64,000 bases of DNA. Source: Streptomyces ferrugineus (GTDB lineage Bacteria > Actinomycetota > Actinomycetes > Streptomycetales > Streptomycetaceae). The stretch is from the NCBI RefSeq assembly GCF_015160855.1, contig NZ_CP063373.1, positions 4,650,001-4,714,000 of the forward strand, written 5' to 3'. The translations under genes and the position numbers were made by a program. Each line of letters begins with the position of its first letter. The first letter of the stretch is position 1. Under the pieces are notes generated by a model that saw only the letters and a list, made by a program, of their open reading frames with translations, had not been told where the DNA came from and ran no database searches. Shown piece after piece: positions 37,105 through 45,021 of this stretch.

Positions 37105-37992
37105 ATGGCCGTCGTGACCGCCCCCCACCGCAAGCCCCCGGTCCCGGCGCCGTCCCGTGGCGGCCGGGCCCGGGGCCCTGGGCGCACACCCCCGCTGGTG
37201 CTCGCCTTCGTCCTCGTCCCGCTGCTCGCCGAGGCCGTGTGGGTGTTCTGGCCCGCGCTCCAGGGCTTCTACCTCGCCCTGACGAGCTGGGACGGCGTGT
37301 CGACGCCGAAGTTCGTCGGCCTGGACAACTTCCGGGAGATGGCGGGCGACGACATCTTCCGCGGCGCCGTCGGCCACACCGTGCTCTGGCTCGTGCTGTT
37401 CGGCGGCCTGTCCGCCCTGCTCGGCCTCGCCGCCGCACTGCTGCTCCAACAGGAGCGGCGCGGCGTCGGCATCTACCGCGCGGCGCTCTTCCTGCCCGTC
37501 GTGTTCTCCCTGGTCGCCACCGCCCTGGTCTGGCAGGCCATCTACCAGCCCGACGGAGTCCTCAACCAACTCCTCGAATCCGTCGGCCTCGGCAGCCTGC
37601 GGCACGCCTGGCTCGCCGACCAGGACACCGCCCTGTACGCGGTCATCGTGCCCGCGCTGTGGCGGCAGATCGGGTACGTGATGGTCCTCTACCTCGCCGG
37701 ACTCAAGGGCATCGACCCGGCCCTGTACGAGGCCGCCAAGGTCGACGGAGCGACCGCCTGGCAGCGCTTCCGCCATGTCACCCTGCCCCAACTGCGCAGC
37801 GTCAACGCGGTCGTTCTGTCCGTCATCGTCATCGACTCGCTGCGCTCCTTCGACGTCGTGTGGTCGCTCACCCGAGGCGGCCCCTACCACTCCTCCGAAC
37901 TGCTGAGCACCTATATGTACTCGACCGCCTTCCAGTCCCTGCGGCTCGGATACGGCTCCGCCCTGGCCGTCGTCATCTTCGTGCTGGCGTTT
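37105..37992 (+). pseudogene. Sugar ABC transporter permease (MalF/UgpA type), C-terminus truncated
   Basis: About 296 codons of an inner-membrane permease with the EAA loop (YEAAKVDGATAWQRFRHVTLP) and about six transmembrane helices. Family similarity ends within the last helix (VVIFVLAF), where the sequence joins a GH36 fragment near 37992; the open frame runs on to 38190 in non-homologous sequence. Loss of the final residues, of the second permease and of half the binding protein makes transport very unlikely. Confidence 0.8.
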
Positions 37993-38390
37993 GCGGAGTG
38001 CTGGGCATCGGGGCCGACCTGCGGGCCTGGACCCCGCGGCAGCGGGCCGAGGCCGCCCGGTGGATCGCCCGCTACAAAGAGGTGCGGGAGGTCATCCACC
38101 ACGGACAGGTCCGGCTGCTGGGCTCGCCGGCCGACCCCACCTGCGGAGTGCAGTACGACGCCGGAGAGCACACCGTCGTCGCCGCGCTGAGCACCGGACG
38201 CCTCGACGGCGCTCCGCTCGTGCCCGGACGGCCCGACCGGCTCCGGCTGCGCGGGCTGGACCCGGCGGCGCACTATCGGGACACGGCCACCGGAACGACG
38301 TACAGCGGCGCCCATCTGCTGCACTACGGGCTGCCCTTCGCCTGGAGCGCCGATCATGATGCGGACCTGGTGGTGCTGGCACGCCGGTGA
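37993..38390 (+). pseudogene. GH36 alpha-galactosidase C-terminal fragment
   Basis: About 131 codons with the C-terminal part of a GH36 alpha-galactosidase (GIGADLRAWTPRQRAEAARWIARYKEVREV, then the beta-sandwich end to LVVLARR). The frame differs from that of the permease fragment to which it is joined. The catalytic domain is absent. Alpha-galactosidase would have supplied galactose to the downstream oxidative pathway. Confidence 0.8.
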
Positions 38391-38458
38391 GCCGCATATG
38401 TTTCCCGCACGGCCCGTTCCCGCTCGCGAACCACGCTCACGAAGGAGTCGACCCCACG

Positions 38459-39208
38459 ATGGACCGCTTCACCGGCCGTACGGCCGTGGTCACCGGCGCG
38501 GCCTCCGGCATCGGTGCCGCGACCGCCGCGCGCCTGGCCCAGGAGGGAGCCGCGGTGGTGCTCGCCGACGTGGCCGAGGAGCGCGGTGCGGCGGTGGCCG
38601 AACGGATCACGAAGGACGGCGGCCGGGCACGGTTCGTGCGGGCCGACGTGGCGGCGGAGGACGACTGGCGCCGGATCGTCGCCGCCGCCCATGACTTCGG
38701 GCCCGTGGACGTCCTCGTCAGCAACGCCTACACCGTCGACGTGGCCCCGGCGCACGAGACCACCCTCGAGTCGTGGCAACGGCAGCTCTCCGTCAACCTC
38801 ACCGCGAGCTTCCTCGGCTTCCGGGCGGCGCTGCCCGATCTGCGGGACCGCCGGGGAGCGGCGGTGCTGACCTCGTCCGTCCACGCGCGCACGGGCATCC
38901 CAGGACACCCCGCCTACGCCGCGTCCAAGGGCGCCCTGCTGTCCCTGTGCGGACAGCTCGCCGTCGAGTACGGGCCCGACGTCCGCGTCAACGCCGTCCT
39001 GCCGGGACCCGTCCTGACCGCCGCCTGGGACCGGGTGCAGCCCGAGGACCGCGAGCGCAGCGTCGCCGAGACCGCCGCCCGCCGCTTCGGCACCCCCGAG
39101 GAGGTGGCCGCGGCCATCGCCTTCCTCAGCGCCGACGAAGCGTCCTACATCACCGGCACGAGCCTCGTCGTGGACGGCGGCTGGAGCGTCGTGAAGGCCT
39201 CCGCATGA
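38459..39208 (+). CDS. SDR oxidoreductase, probable sugar (galactose) dehydrogenase
   Basis: A 249-residue classical short-chain dehydrogenase. NAD(P) motif GAASGIGAATA near residue 12, structural NAYT, catalytic Ser in TSSVHAR, and YAASK with the catalytic Tyr and Lys. An acidic residue after beta-2 (LADVAEE) favours NAD+. Placement at the head of a galactonate operon suggests it oxidises galactose to galactonolactone; another polyol or sugar is possible. ATG start with GAAGGAG upstream. The next gene, a GntR regulator, follows after 39 bases. Confidence 0.85.
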   Translation: MDRFTGRTAVVTGAASGIGAATAARLAQEGAAVVLADVAEERGAAVAERITKDGGRARFVRADVAAEDDWRRIVAAAHDFGPVDVLVSNAYTVDVAPAHETTLESWQRQLSVNLTASFLGFRAALPDLRDRRGAAVLTSSVHARTGIPGHPAYAASKGALLSLCGQLAVEYGPDVRVNAVLPGPVLTAAWDRVQPEDRERSVAETAARRFGTPEEVAAAIAFLSADEASYITGTSLVVDGGWSVVKASA

Positions 39209-39247
39209 CCCACGCCTCCCCTCTCATCTGCAGAAAGGCTGTACGAC

Positions 39248-39988
39248 ATGACGCCCTACGCCCGCTGCGGCGTGCACGGCCAGACCGTGGAGGCCCTCGC
39301 CCGCCGCATCCTGTGCGGTCAGATCCCCGAGGGCGCCACGCTCGACCTGGTGGCGCTGCAGAGCGAGTTGGACGTCAGCCTCACCGCCCTGCGCGAGTCC
39401 CTGAAGGTGCTCGCCGCCAAGGGCATGGTCGACGCCCGCCAGAAACGCGGCACCTTCGTCAGGGCCCGCGCCGACTGGAACCTGCTCGACGCCGACGTGC
39501 TGCGCTGGCAGTTCGAGGGCGCCGACCAGGCCACCGACGCCGACCGGACGCTGCTGCGCAATCTCGCCGAGGTCCGCGCCATCGTCGAACCGGCCGCCGT
39601 ACGGCTGGCCGCCGAGCGCCGCACCGACGCCGACCTCGCGGCCCTCGAAGCGGCGCTGGAGGCGATGGGGGAGGAGGGCTTCGACCCGGGGCAGGCCGTG
39701 GCGGCCGACCTCGCCTTCCACCGCGCCCTGCTCACCGCCACCCACAACGAACTCCTCGAACGCATGGAGATGGTGATCGAGCCCGGCCTCGCCCACCGCG
39801 ACCGCATCGTGCACAGCCACCCCCACAGCGAGGACCCCGTACCGGCCCACCGCGCCGTCCTGGACGCCGTACGCGACCAGGACCCGCAGGCCGCGGAGGC
39901 CGCGATGCGGGCCCTGCTCGTCCAGGCCGGTCGCGATCTGGACCGGGTCGAGGCCGACGACGACACGAAAGGCACCGGCGGCAAGTGA
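39248..39988 (+). CDS. GntR/FadR-family regulator with FCD domain (DgoR-like)
   Basis: A 246-residue repressor-type regulator: an N-terminal winged helix (about 10-75; LQSELDVSLTALRESLKVLAAKGMV) and a C-terminal all-helical FCD ligand domain (about 95-230; DLAFHRALLTATHNELLERM, with metal-binding His residues in FHRAL and HRAVLDAV). Context with galactonate genes suggests it senses a sugar acid such as D-galactonate and controls this operon. AAAGG lies nine bases before the ATG. Its stop overlaps the start of the dehydratase. Confidence 0.88.
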   Translation: MTPYARCGVHGQTVEALARRILCGQIPEGATLDLVALQSELDVSLTALRESLKVLAAKGMVDARQKRGTFVRARADWNLLDADVLRWQFEGADQATDADRTLLRNLAEVRAIVEPAAVRLAAERRTDADLAALEAALEAMGEEGFDPGQAVAADLAFHRALLTATHNELLERMEMVIEPGLAHRDRIVHSHPHSEDPVPAHRAVLDAVRDQDPQAAEAAMRALLVQAGRDLDRVEADDDTKGTGGK

Positions 39989-41130
39989 AGATCACTCGAA
40001 TAGAAACCTTCCTGGTCCCGCCGCGCTGGCTGTTCTGCCGCATCGAGACCGACGACGGCGTGGTCGGCTGGGGCGAACCCGTCGTCGAGGGCCGGGCCGA
40101 GGTGGTCCGCGCCGCCGTGGACGTCCTGGCGGACTACCTCCTCTGCAAGGACCCGCTGCGCATCCAGGACCACTGGCAGGTGCTCACCAAGGGCGGCTTC
40201 TACCGCGGCGGCCCCGTCCTCTCCAGCGCCGTCGCCGGCCTCGACCAGGCCCTGTGGGACATCGCCGGCAAGACCTACGGCGCCCCCGTGCACGCCCTGC
40301 TCGGCGGGCCCGTACGCGAACGCGTCCGCGTCTACGCCTGGGTCGGCGGTGACGAACCCGCCCAGCTCACCGAGCAGATCACCGCCCAGGTCGAGGCCGG
40401 CTTCACCGCCGTCAAGATGAACGCCGCCGGCGCCACCTCGCCCATCACCACGGCGGCCGAGACCGCCGCCGTCGTCGCCCGGGTGGCCGCCGCCCGCGAC
40501 GTCCTCGGCCCGGACCGCGACGTCGCCGTCGACTTCCACGGCCGCTTCACCGCCGCGAGCGCCCGCCGCGTGCTGGCCGAACTCGCCCCGCTGCACCCGC
40601 TGTTCGTGGAGGAACCCGTCGTCCCCGAACACGGCCATCTGCTGCCCGGCCTGGTCGCCGCGACCCCGATCCCCCTCGCCACCGGCGAACGCCTCTACTC
40701 CCGCGGCGAGTTCCTGCCCGCCCTCACCGCCGGCATCGCCGTCGCCCAGCCCGACCTGTCCCACGCCGGCGGCATCTCCGAGGTGCACCGCATCGCCTCC
40801 CTGGCCGACACCTACGGCGCCCAGCTGGCCCCGCACTGCCCGCTCGGCCCCATCGCGCTGGCCGCCAGCCTCCAGGTCGCCTTCGCGACCCCCAACTTCC
40901 TGATCCAGGAACAGAGCCGAGGCATCCACTACAACAAGGACGCCGACCTGCTGTCCTACCTCGCCGACCCCGCCCCGTTCCGCTTCGTCGACGGCCACGC
41001 GCCCCGCAACGATGCCCCCGGCCTGGGCATCACCCTCGACGAGGCGGCCGTACGCGAGGCCGACCGCACCGGACACGCCTGGCGCAACCCCGTCTGGCGG
41101 CACTCCGACGACTCCTTCGCCGAGTGGTGA
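39985..41130 (+). CDS. dgoD: Galactonate dehydratase (enolase superfamily)
   Basis: A 381-residue enolase-superfamily dehydratase that converts D-galactonate to 2-keto-3-deoxygalactonate. Visible: N-terminal capping domain (MKITRIETFLVPPRWLFCRIE), metal ligands and base region DFHGRF, EEPVVPEHGH and GERLYSR, and the His in APHCPLGP. The end matches DgoD proteins (NPVWRHSDDSFAEW). GTG start overlapping the GntR stop (GTGA), so it is translationally coupled. Specificity for galactonate versus a related acid is inferred from sequence pattern and neighbours. Confidence 0.9.
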   Translation: MKITRIETFLVPPRWLFCRIETDDGVVGWGEPVVEGRAEVVRAAVDVLADYLLCKDPLRIQDHWQVLTKGGFYRGGPVLSSAVAGLDQALWDIAGKTYGAPVHALLGGPVRERVRVYAWVGGDEPAQLTEQITAQVEAGFTAVKMNAAGATSPITTAAETAAVVARVAAARDVLGPDRDVAVDFHGRFTAASARRVLAELAPLHPLFVEEPVVPEHGHLLPGLVAATPIPLATGERLYSRGEFLPALTAGIAVAQPDLSHAGGISEVHRIASLADTYGAQLAPHCPLGPIALAASLQVAFATPNFLIQEQSRGIHYNKDADLLSYLADPAPFRFVDGHAPRNDAPGLGITLDEAAVREADRTGHAWRNPVWRHSDDSFAEW

Positions 41131-41984
41131 CGCCGTTGCTGCAGATCACCACCGACCCCGCGCACGGCGGCCGCTGGACCTCCCTGCGCGCACCCGGACG
41201 CGAATGGCTCTGGCACCGCCCGGACCCGGAACGCGACCGGGCCGTGCCGGGCGACGCGTTCGTGGACGCGGGCGGTCTCGAGGAGTGCGTTCCCACCGTC
41301 CGGGGCCTGCCCGACCACGGGGACGCCTGGTCGCGGCCCTGGACCCGGACCGGCGGCACCGAACACGTACGGGGCGCGTCCTTCACTCTCGAACGGTCCA
41401 TCCGTCCCACGGCCGACGGCGGCGCCCAGGCCGACTACACCCTCACCGCACAGCCCGGCTTCCGCTTCGTGTGGGCGGCCCACGCCCTGCTGGACCTGTC
41501 CGCGCACGCAACCCTGCGCATGCCGTCCGGCGCCACCACCCGACTGTTCCCCGAAGCGGCGCCACTCCTGGACGAACCCTGGCCCACCGGCGCACCCTGG
41601 ATCACCGGCCCGTGGCCCACACCCCGCGGACTGCCCCTGCACCGGCTAGGCCCCGACGACGGCACCGCGGTCGGGGCCGTCGTCGACACACCGCTGTGCT
41701 GCGTCCACGACGACGGTGACCGACTCGCCCTGGAACTGCGGGCGGACGGACAACCCGTGTCGATCGCCCTGTGGCGCAACCTCGCCGGCCACCCCCAACC
41801 GGACCCCTACCGCAGCACGGGCGTCGAGCCCATGCTCGGCCGCGTCTTCGACCTCGCCGACGCCGGACCCGACGACGCCGCACGGGTCCCGGAGTCCGGC
41901 GAGGTCCGCTGGCGGCTCACGCTCACCGGGGCCTGCCGCTGCCCCTCGAACCCCGCACCGAAGGAGCACCGTTCGTGGACCTGA
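41127..41984 (+). CDS. Aldose 1-epimerase-like protein
   Basis: A 285-residue galactose-mutarotase-fold protein. It has the beta-rich pattern of the family (GLEECVPTVRG, GFRFVWAAHALLDLS, PWPTPRGLPLHRLGP) but the classical NxxR/HxF catalytic arrangement is not obvious by eye, so it may be a divergent epimerase or a binding protein. GTG at 41127 overlaps the stop of the dehydratase; a GTG at 41124 is equally in frame. Its 3' end overlaps the aldolase start by 10 bases. In context it would interconvert galactose or aldonolactone anomers. Confidence 0.78.
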   Translation: MTPLLQITTDPAHGGRWTSLRAPGREWLWHRPDPERDRAVPGDAFVDAGGLEECVPTVRGLPDHGDAWSRPWTRTGGTEHVRGASFTLERSIRPTADGGAQADYTLTAQPGFRFVWAAHALLDLSAHATLRMPSGATTRLFPEAAPLLDEPWPTGAPWITGPWPTPRGLPLHRLGPDDGTAVGAVVDTPLCCVHDDGDRLALELRADGQPVSIALWRNLAGHPQPDPYRSTGVEPMLGRVFDLADAGPDDAARVPESGEVRWRLTLTGACRCPSNPAPKEHRSWT

Positions 41985-42610
41985 CGGCCGCGCTGGCCAC
42001 TCACCGACTGGTCGCGATCGTGCGCGGCGACGACCCCGACGCCGCGCTGCGCACCGTACTGGCCCTGGTCGAGGAGGGCATCGAACTGATCGAGGTCTCG
42101 CTCAGCGGCAAGGACGCCCTCGCCGTCATCGAACGCGCCCGCCACGCCCTCGGCCCCGGCCACCCCCTCGGCGCAGGCACCGTGCTGACCGCCGACGACG
42201 CCCGCGCCGCCCACCGTGCCGGAGCCGACTTCGCGGTCACCCCCGGACTCGGCGACGGCGTCACCACGGCACAGGAGCTGGGCATGCCGGTCCTCGCCGG
42301 AGTGCTGACCCCGACCGAGATCATCGCCGCCCGCGCACTGGGCGTGGCCGCGCTGAAGGTCTTCCCGATCACCCAGTCCGGGGGAGCGGCCTATCTCAAA
42401 GCCCTGCGCGGCCCGTTCCCCGACGCGCCGTTCGTCCCGGTGGGCGGGGTCGACGAGGCCGCCGCGCGCGCCTGCCTCGCGGCCGGTGCCGTCGCGGTCG
42501 GCGTCGGCTCGCCCCTGGTCGGCGACGCCGCCGACGGCGGCAGCACCGCCGCGCTCAGGGAGCGCGCCCGCCGGTTCCGCACCGTCGTGGCACAGGCGGC
42601 GACGCCGTGA
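41975..42610 (+). CDS. dgoA: KDPGal/KDPG aldolase
   Basis: A 211-residue class I aldolase that splits 2-keto-3-deoxy-6-phosphogalactonate (or gluconate) into pyruvate and glyceraldehyde 3-phosphate. Motifs: the catalytic Glu region GIELIEVSLSG, the phosphate/carboxylate region GAGTVLT, and the Schiff-base Lys in ALKVFPI. AAGGAG stands well before the GTG at 41975. The stop overlaps the next GTG start. Context favours the galactonate isomer. Confidence 0.92.
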   Translation: MDLTAALATHRLVAIVRGDDPDAALRTVLALVEEGIELIEVSLSGKDALAVIERARHALGPGHPLGAGTVLTADDARAAHRAGADFAVTPGLGDGVTTAQELGMPVLAGVLTPTEIIAARALGVAALKVFPITQSGGAAYLKALRGPFPDAPFVPVGGVDEAAARACLAAGAVAVGVGSPLVGDAADGGSTAALRERARRFRTVVAQAATP

Positions 42611-43653
42611 CCGCGCAGCTGAGGCCCACCCGCCCCGACCGCCTGGAACTGGGCGAGGGCATCCGCTGGACCGGCACCGACGTCGTCCTCGTCGACATCC
42701 TCGCCGGCCGGCTGCTGACCGCACCGCACGACGAGACGGCGCCCCTGCGCACAGTGGCCCAACTCCCCGTCCCGCTGGGCGCCGTGGCACCCCTGTCCGG
42801 CCACTGCGGCACCTGGGTCGCGGCCGCCGACACCGGCATCGGCCTGCTGCGTCCCGACGGCACCCTCGACTGGCTGGCGCGGCCGGAGGAGAACGCCCCG
42901 CACCGCATGCGCATGAACGACGCCGTGGCCGACCCCTTCGGCCGGTTCTGGGCCGGCAGCATGGCGTACGACGCCGACGAGGGCGCCGGTTCCCTGTACC
43001 GCCTCGACCGGGACGGCACGGTCGCGCGGGTGCTGGACGGCATCACCGTGCCCAACGGACCCGCGTTCACCCCCGACGGCGGCCACATGTACCTCGCCGA
43101 CAGCGCCCGCGGTGTCGTACGGCGCTACCCCGTGGACCCGGTGACGGGCGACCTCGGCGCACCCGAGGACTTCGTCACGATCCGCGAGGGCAGCCCCGAC
43201 GGCATGGCCGTCGACGTCGAGGGTGCCGTGTGGATCGCCGTCTGGGGCACCGGCACCGTACGCCGCCATCTGCCCGACGGCACACTCGACCGCACCGTGC
43301 GCCTGCCGGCACGCCAACCGGCCGGGGTGTGCCTAGGGGGTGTTCTGAGGGTCCCGCACGGCACCCGCGCCCGCCGCGGCAGCGGCTGTTGTCACAGTCG
43401 GCACGCACCCTCGCCGCACCGGCCAAAGGGCCAAAGCCGCTGCCGCGGCGGGCACGGGCACCGCACTGGCCCCTCAGAGCACCCCCTGGCCCACGACGTC
43501 CTGCACATCACCACCGCCCGCGTGGGCCTTGCCGCACCCGGCCACGACGACGGCGCCCTGTTCACCGTCCGGGTGGACGTGCCCGGCACGCCGACGCCGG
43601 CCTGCCGGCTCGACACCGTCCGCAGCCCCTCGACCAGCGGGGACGCCGGATGA
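42607..43653 (+). CDS. SMP-30/gluconolactonase family lactonase, interrupted in frame by a palindromic insertion
   Basis: A 348-residue six-bladed propeller lactonase that would hydrolyse galactono- or gluconolactone. Metal/active-site features: LGEGIRW (Glu ligand), RMRMNDAVADPFGRFWAG (Asn ligand) and SPDGMAVDVEGAVWIAVWG (Asp). Between PAGVCL and HDVLHITTARVGL, residues about 244-294 are unrelated and encoded by a 151-bp inverted-repeat element (43336-43486). With 2 duplicated bases this adds exactly 51 codons; without it the protein would be 297 residues, the family norm. Whether the product still folds is uncertain. Starts and stops overlap both neighbours (GTGA and ATGA). Confidence 0.82.
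   Translation: MTAQLRPTRPDRLELGEGIRWTGTDVVLVDILAGRLLTAPHDETAPLRTVAQLPVPLGAVAPLSGHCGTWVAAADTGIGLLRPDGTLDWLARPEENAPHRMRMNDAVADPFGRFWAGSMAYDADEGAGSLYRLDRDGTVARVLDGITVPNGPAFTPDGGHMYLADSARGVVRRYPVDPVTGDLGAPEDFVTIREGSPDGMAVDVEGAVWIAVWGTGTVRRHLPDGTLDRTVRLPARQPAGVCLGGVLRVPHGTRARRGSGCCHSRHAPSPHRPKGQSRCRGGHGHRTGPSEHPLAHDVLHITTARVGLAAPGHDDGALFTVRVDVPGTPTPACRLDTVRSPSTSGDAG
43336..43486. mobile_element. MITE-like 151-bp palindromic insertion in the lactonase gene
   Basis: Two 52-base arms (43336-43387 and 43435-43486) are inverted copies with 44 of 52 positions paired, around a 47-base spacer. The element begins with five G and ends with five C. It follows TA at 43334-43335 and precedes TG, a possible imperfect 2-bp target duplication. 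It has no coding capacity of its own, so it resembles a non-autonomous element mobilised in trans by an insertion-sequence transposase. No second copy was seen in the window by eye. Confidence 0.72.
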
Positions 43654-44645
43654 CCGCCACCTGGCGCCCCGCTCCCGGCCCGGTCGTCTGCGTCGGAGAG
43701 ACGATGGCCGCCCTTGCCCCCGACCCGCCGAGCCCTCTGCGCACCGCACCCCGGCTGCGTCTGTCGGTGGCGGGAGCCGAGTCGAACGTCGCCATGTACC
43801 TCGCCGACCACGGCATCCCGGTCGCCTGGCTCTCGGCACTCGGCGACGACCCGCTGGGACATCGCGTCCGCGACACCGTCGCCGCGACCGGCGTCGACGT
43901 CTCGCACGTGCGCACCGACCCCCACCGCCCGACCGGCCTGCTGGTGAAGGATCCGGGCCCCGACGGTACCCGCGTGCACTACTACCGGCGCGGCTCGGCC
44001 GCCTCCGCCCTCGGCCCGGACCTGCTGGACGGCCCGCCCGTCCGCACGGCGGCACTGCTGCACCTGACCGGCATCACCCCGGCGCTGTCCGAGTCCTGCC
44101 GCGCCCTGGTGACACGGGCACTGACCACCGAGCCGGGCACCCGCCCGTACGCGGTGAGCTTCGACGTCAACCACCGGGCCGCCCTGTGGCCGCACGGCAC
44201 GGCCCCGGCCGCGCTGCGCGAGCTCGCCGACCGCGCCGACATCGTCTTCGTCGGCCTGGACGAGGCACAGGCGCTGTGGGGCGCGAACTTTACCGAGGAA
44301 GGCGTGCGCGCGCAGCTCCGGCGGCCGCGCATCCTCGTCGTCAAGGACGGGGCGAACACCGCGACCGCGTTCACCGAGGAGGGCACCGTCGCGGTGCCGA
44401 CACCGCGTACGGCGGTCGTGGAGGCCGTCGGCGCCGGCGACGCCTTCGCGGCCGGGTTCCTCGCGGGCCTGCTGCGGGGCGCGACCACGGCCAACGCCCT
44501 CCGCCTGGGGCACATCACCGCCGCCTCCGCGCTCCAAGTGACGGGAGACCACGGCCCGTTGCCCGATCCGGCGGAGAGGGAGGCGCTGCTCGCCCTGTCG
44601 GCGCGGGAGTGGGCGGAGCGGGCGGTGGTGTCGCCGTCGGCCTGA
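43650..44645 (+). CDS. PfkB-family 2-keto-3-deoxy-sugar-acid kinase
   Basis: A 331-residue ribokinase-fold kinase. N-terminal GETMAALAP, substrate part GAESNVAMYLADHGIP, and the PfkB signature VEAVGAGDAFAAGFLAGLL with the catalytic Asp. KDG kinases have the same N-terminus (VCVGETM). With the adjacent dehydratase and aldolase it most likely phosphorylates 2-keto-3-deoxygalactonate at C6. ATG overlaps the stop of the lactonase (ATGA), so it is the last coupled gene of the operon. Confidence 0.9.
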   Translation: MTATWRPAPGPVVCVGETMAALAPDPPSPLRTAPRLRLSVAGAESNVAMYLADHGIPVAWLSALGDDPLGHRVRDTVAATGVDVSHVRTDPHRPTGLLVKDPGPDGTRVHYYRRGSAASALGPDLLDGPPVRTAALLHLTGITPALSESCRALVTRALTTEPGTRPYAVSFDVNHRAALWPHGTAPAALRELADRADIVFVGLDEAQALWGANFTEEGVRAQLRRPRILVVKDGANTATAFTEEGTVAVPTPRTAVVEAVGAGDAFAAGFLAGLLRGATTANALRLGHITAASALQVTGDHGPLPDPAEREALLALSAREWAERAVVSPSA

Positions 44646-44685
44646 GCACCCGGACGTTCGCCGCGCGCCGGGAGATTTGCCCGCC

Positions 44686-44691
44686 TATGCT
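44686..44691 (+). promoter_or_regulatory. Probable -10 element of a leaderless transcript
   Basis: TATGCT lies nine bases before the GTG at 44700. The usual spacing from a -10 element would put the RNA start at the GTG itself. By-eye call; no clear -35 element is assigned. Confidence 0.45.
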
Positions 44692-44699
44692 CCATTTGT

Positions 44700-44990
44700 G
44701 TGACGACTATCTTCCAAGAGCTGGTGGCGAAGGAGCGCGCGGCCGAGCAGGCGCACAGCCGCGTGGAGGAGCTGCGGGGCATGTACGGACCGCCGACCCA
44801 GCAGGGCGGCTGGAGCCCGCGGCAGAGCGAGACCTACAACACGGCACTGCGGGCCTGGCGGGATCTGGCCCGGGAGGTGCGGATCGCGCTGGCCGAGTAC
44901 GCCAGGGCGCAGGGCGCGACGTGCAGCGATGTCGAGGAGCAGGTGAAGAAGGCGGTCTGGCACACGGAGGCGGGCGGCGCGGGGCTGTAG
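44700..44990 (+). CDS. Small conserved helical protein, unknown function
   Basis: A 96-residue, highly charged protein predicted to be mostly helical (FQELVAKERAAEQAHSRVEEL), with a Gly/Pro loop GPPTQQGGWSPRQSE. No membrane segment. No family assigned. The GTG start has no ribosome binding site, but a TATGCT hexamer ends nine bases before it, so the transcript is probably leaderless. Confidence 0.65.
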   Translation: MTTIFQELVAKERAAEQAHSRVEELRGMYGPPTQQGGWSPRQSETYNTALRAWRDLAREVRIALAEYARAQGATCSDVEEQVKKAVWHTEAGGAGL

Positions 44991-45021
44991 CGGAGCGGGT
45001 TGCCGGGCCGCGCCGACCTGT

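Noticed and set aside
36012..38390. Functional sugar ABC transporter and glycosidases
   Set aside because: The family signatures are real but each gene lacks a major part and frames change at the joins, so these are described as pseudogenes.
38773..39984. In-frame extension of the galactonate dehydratase upstream over the SDR and GntR genes
   Set aside because: Only the part from 39985 matches the family; the upstream part is an out-of-frame reading of two real genes, rich in Arg and Pro.
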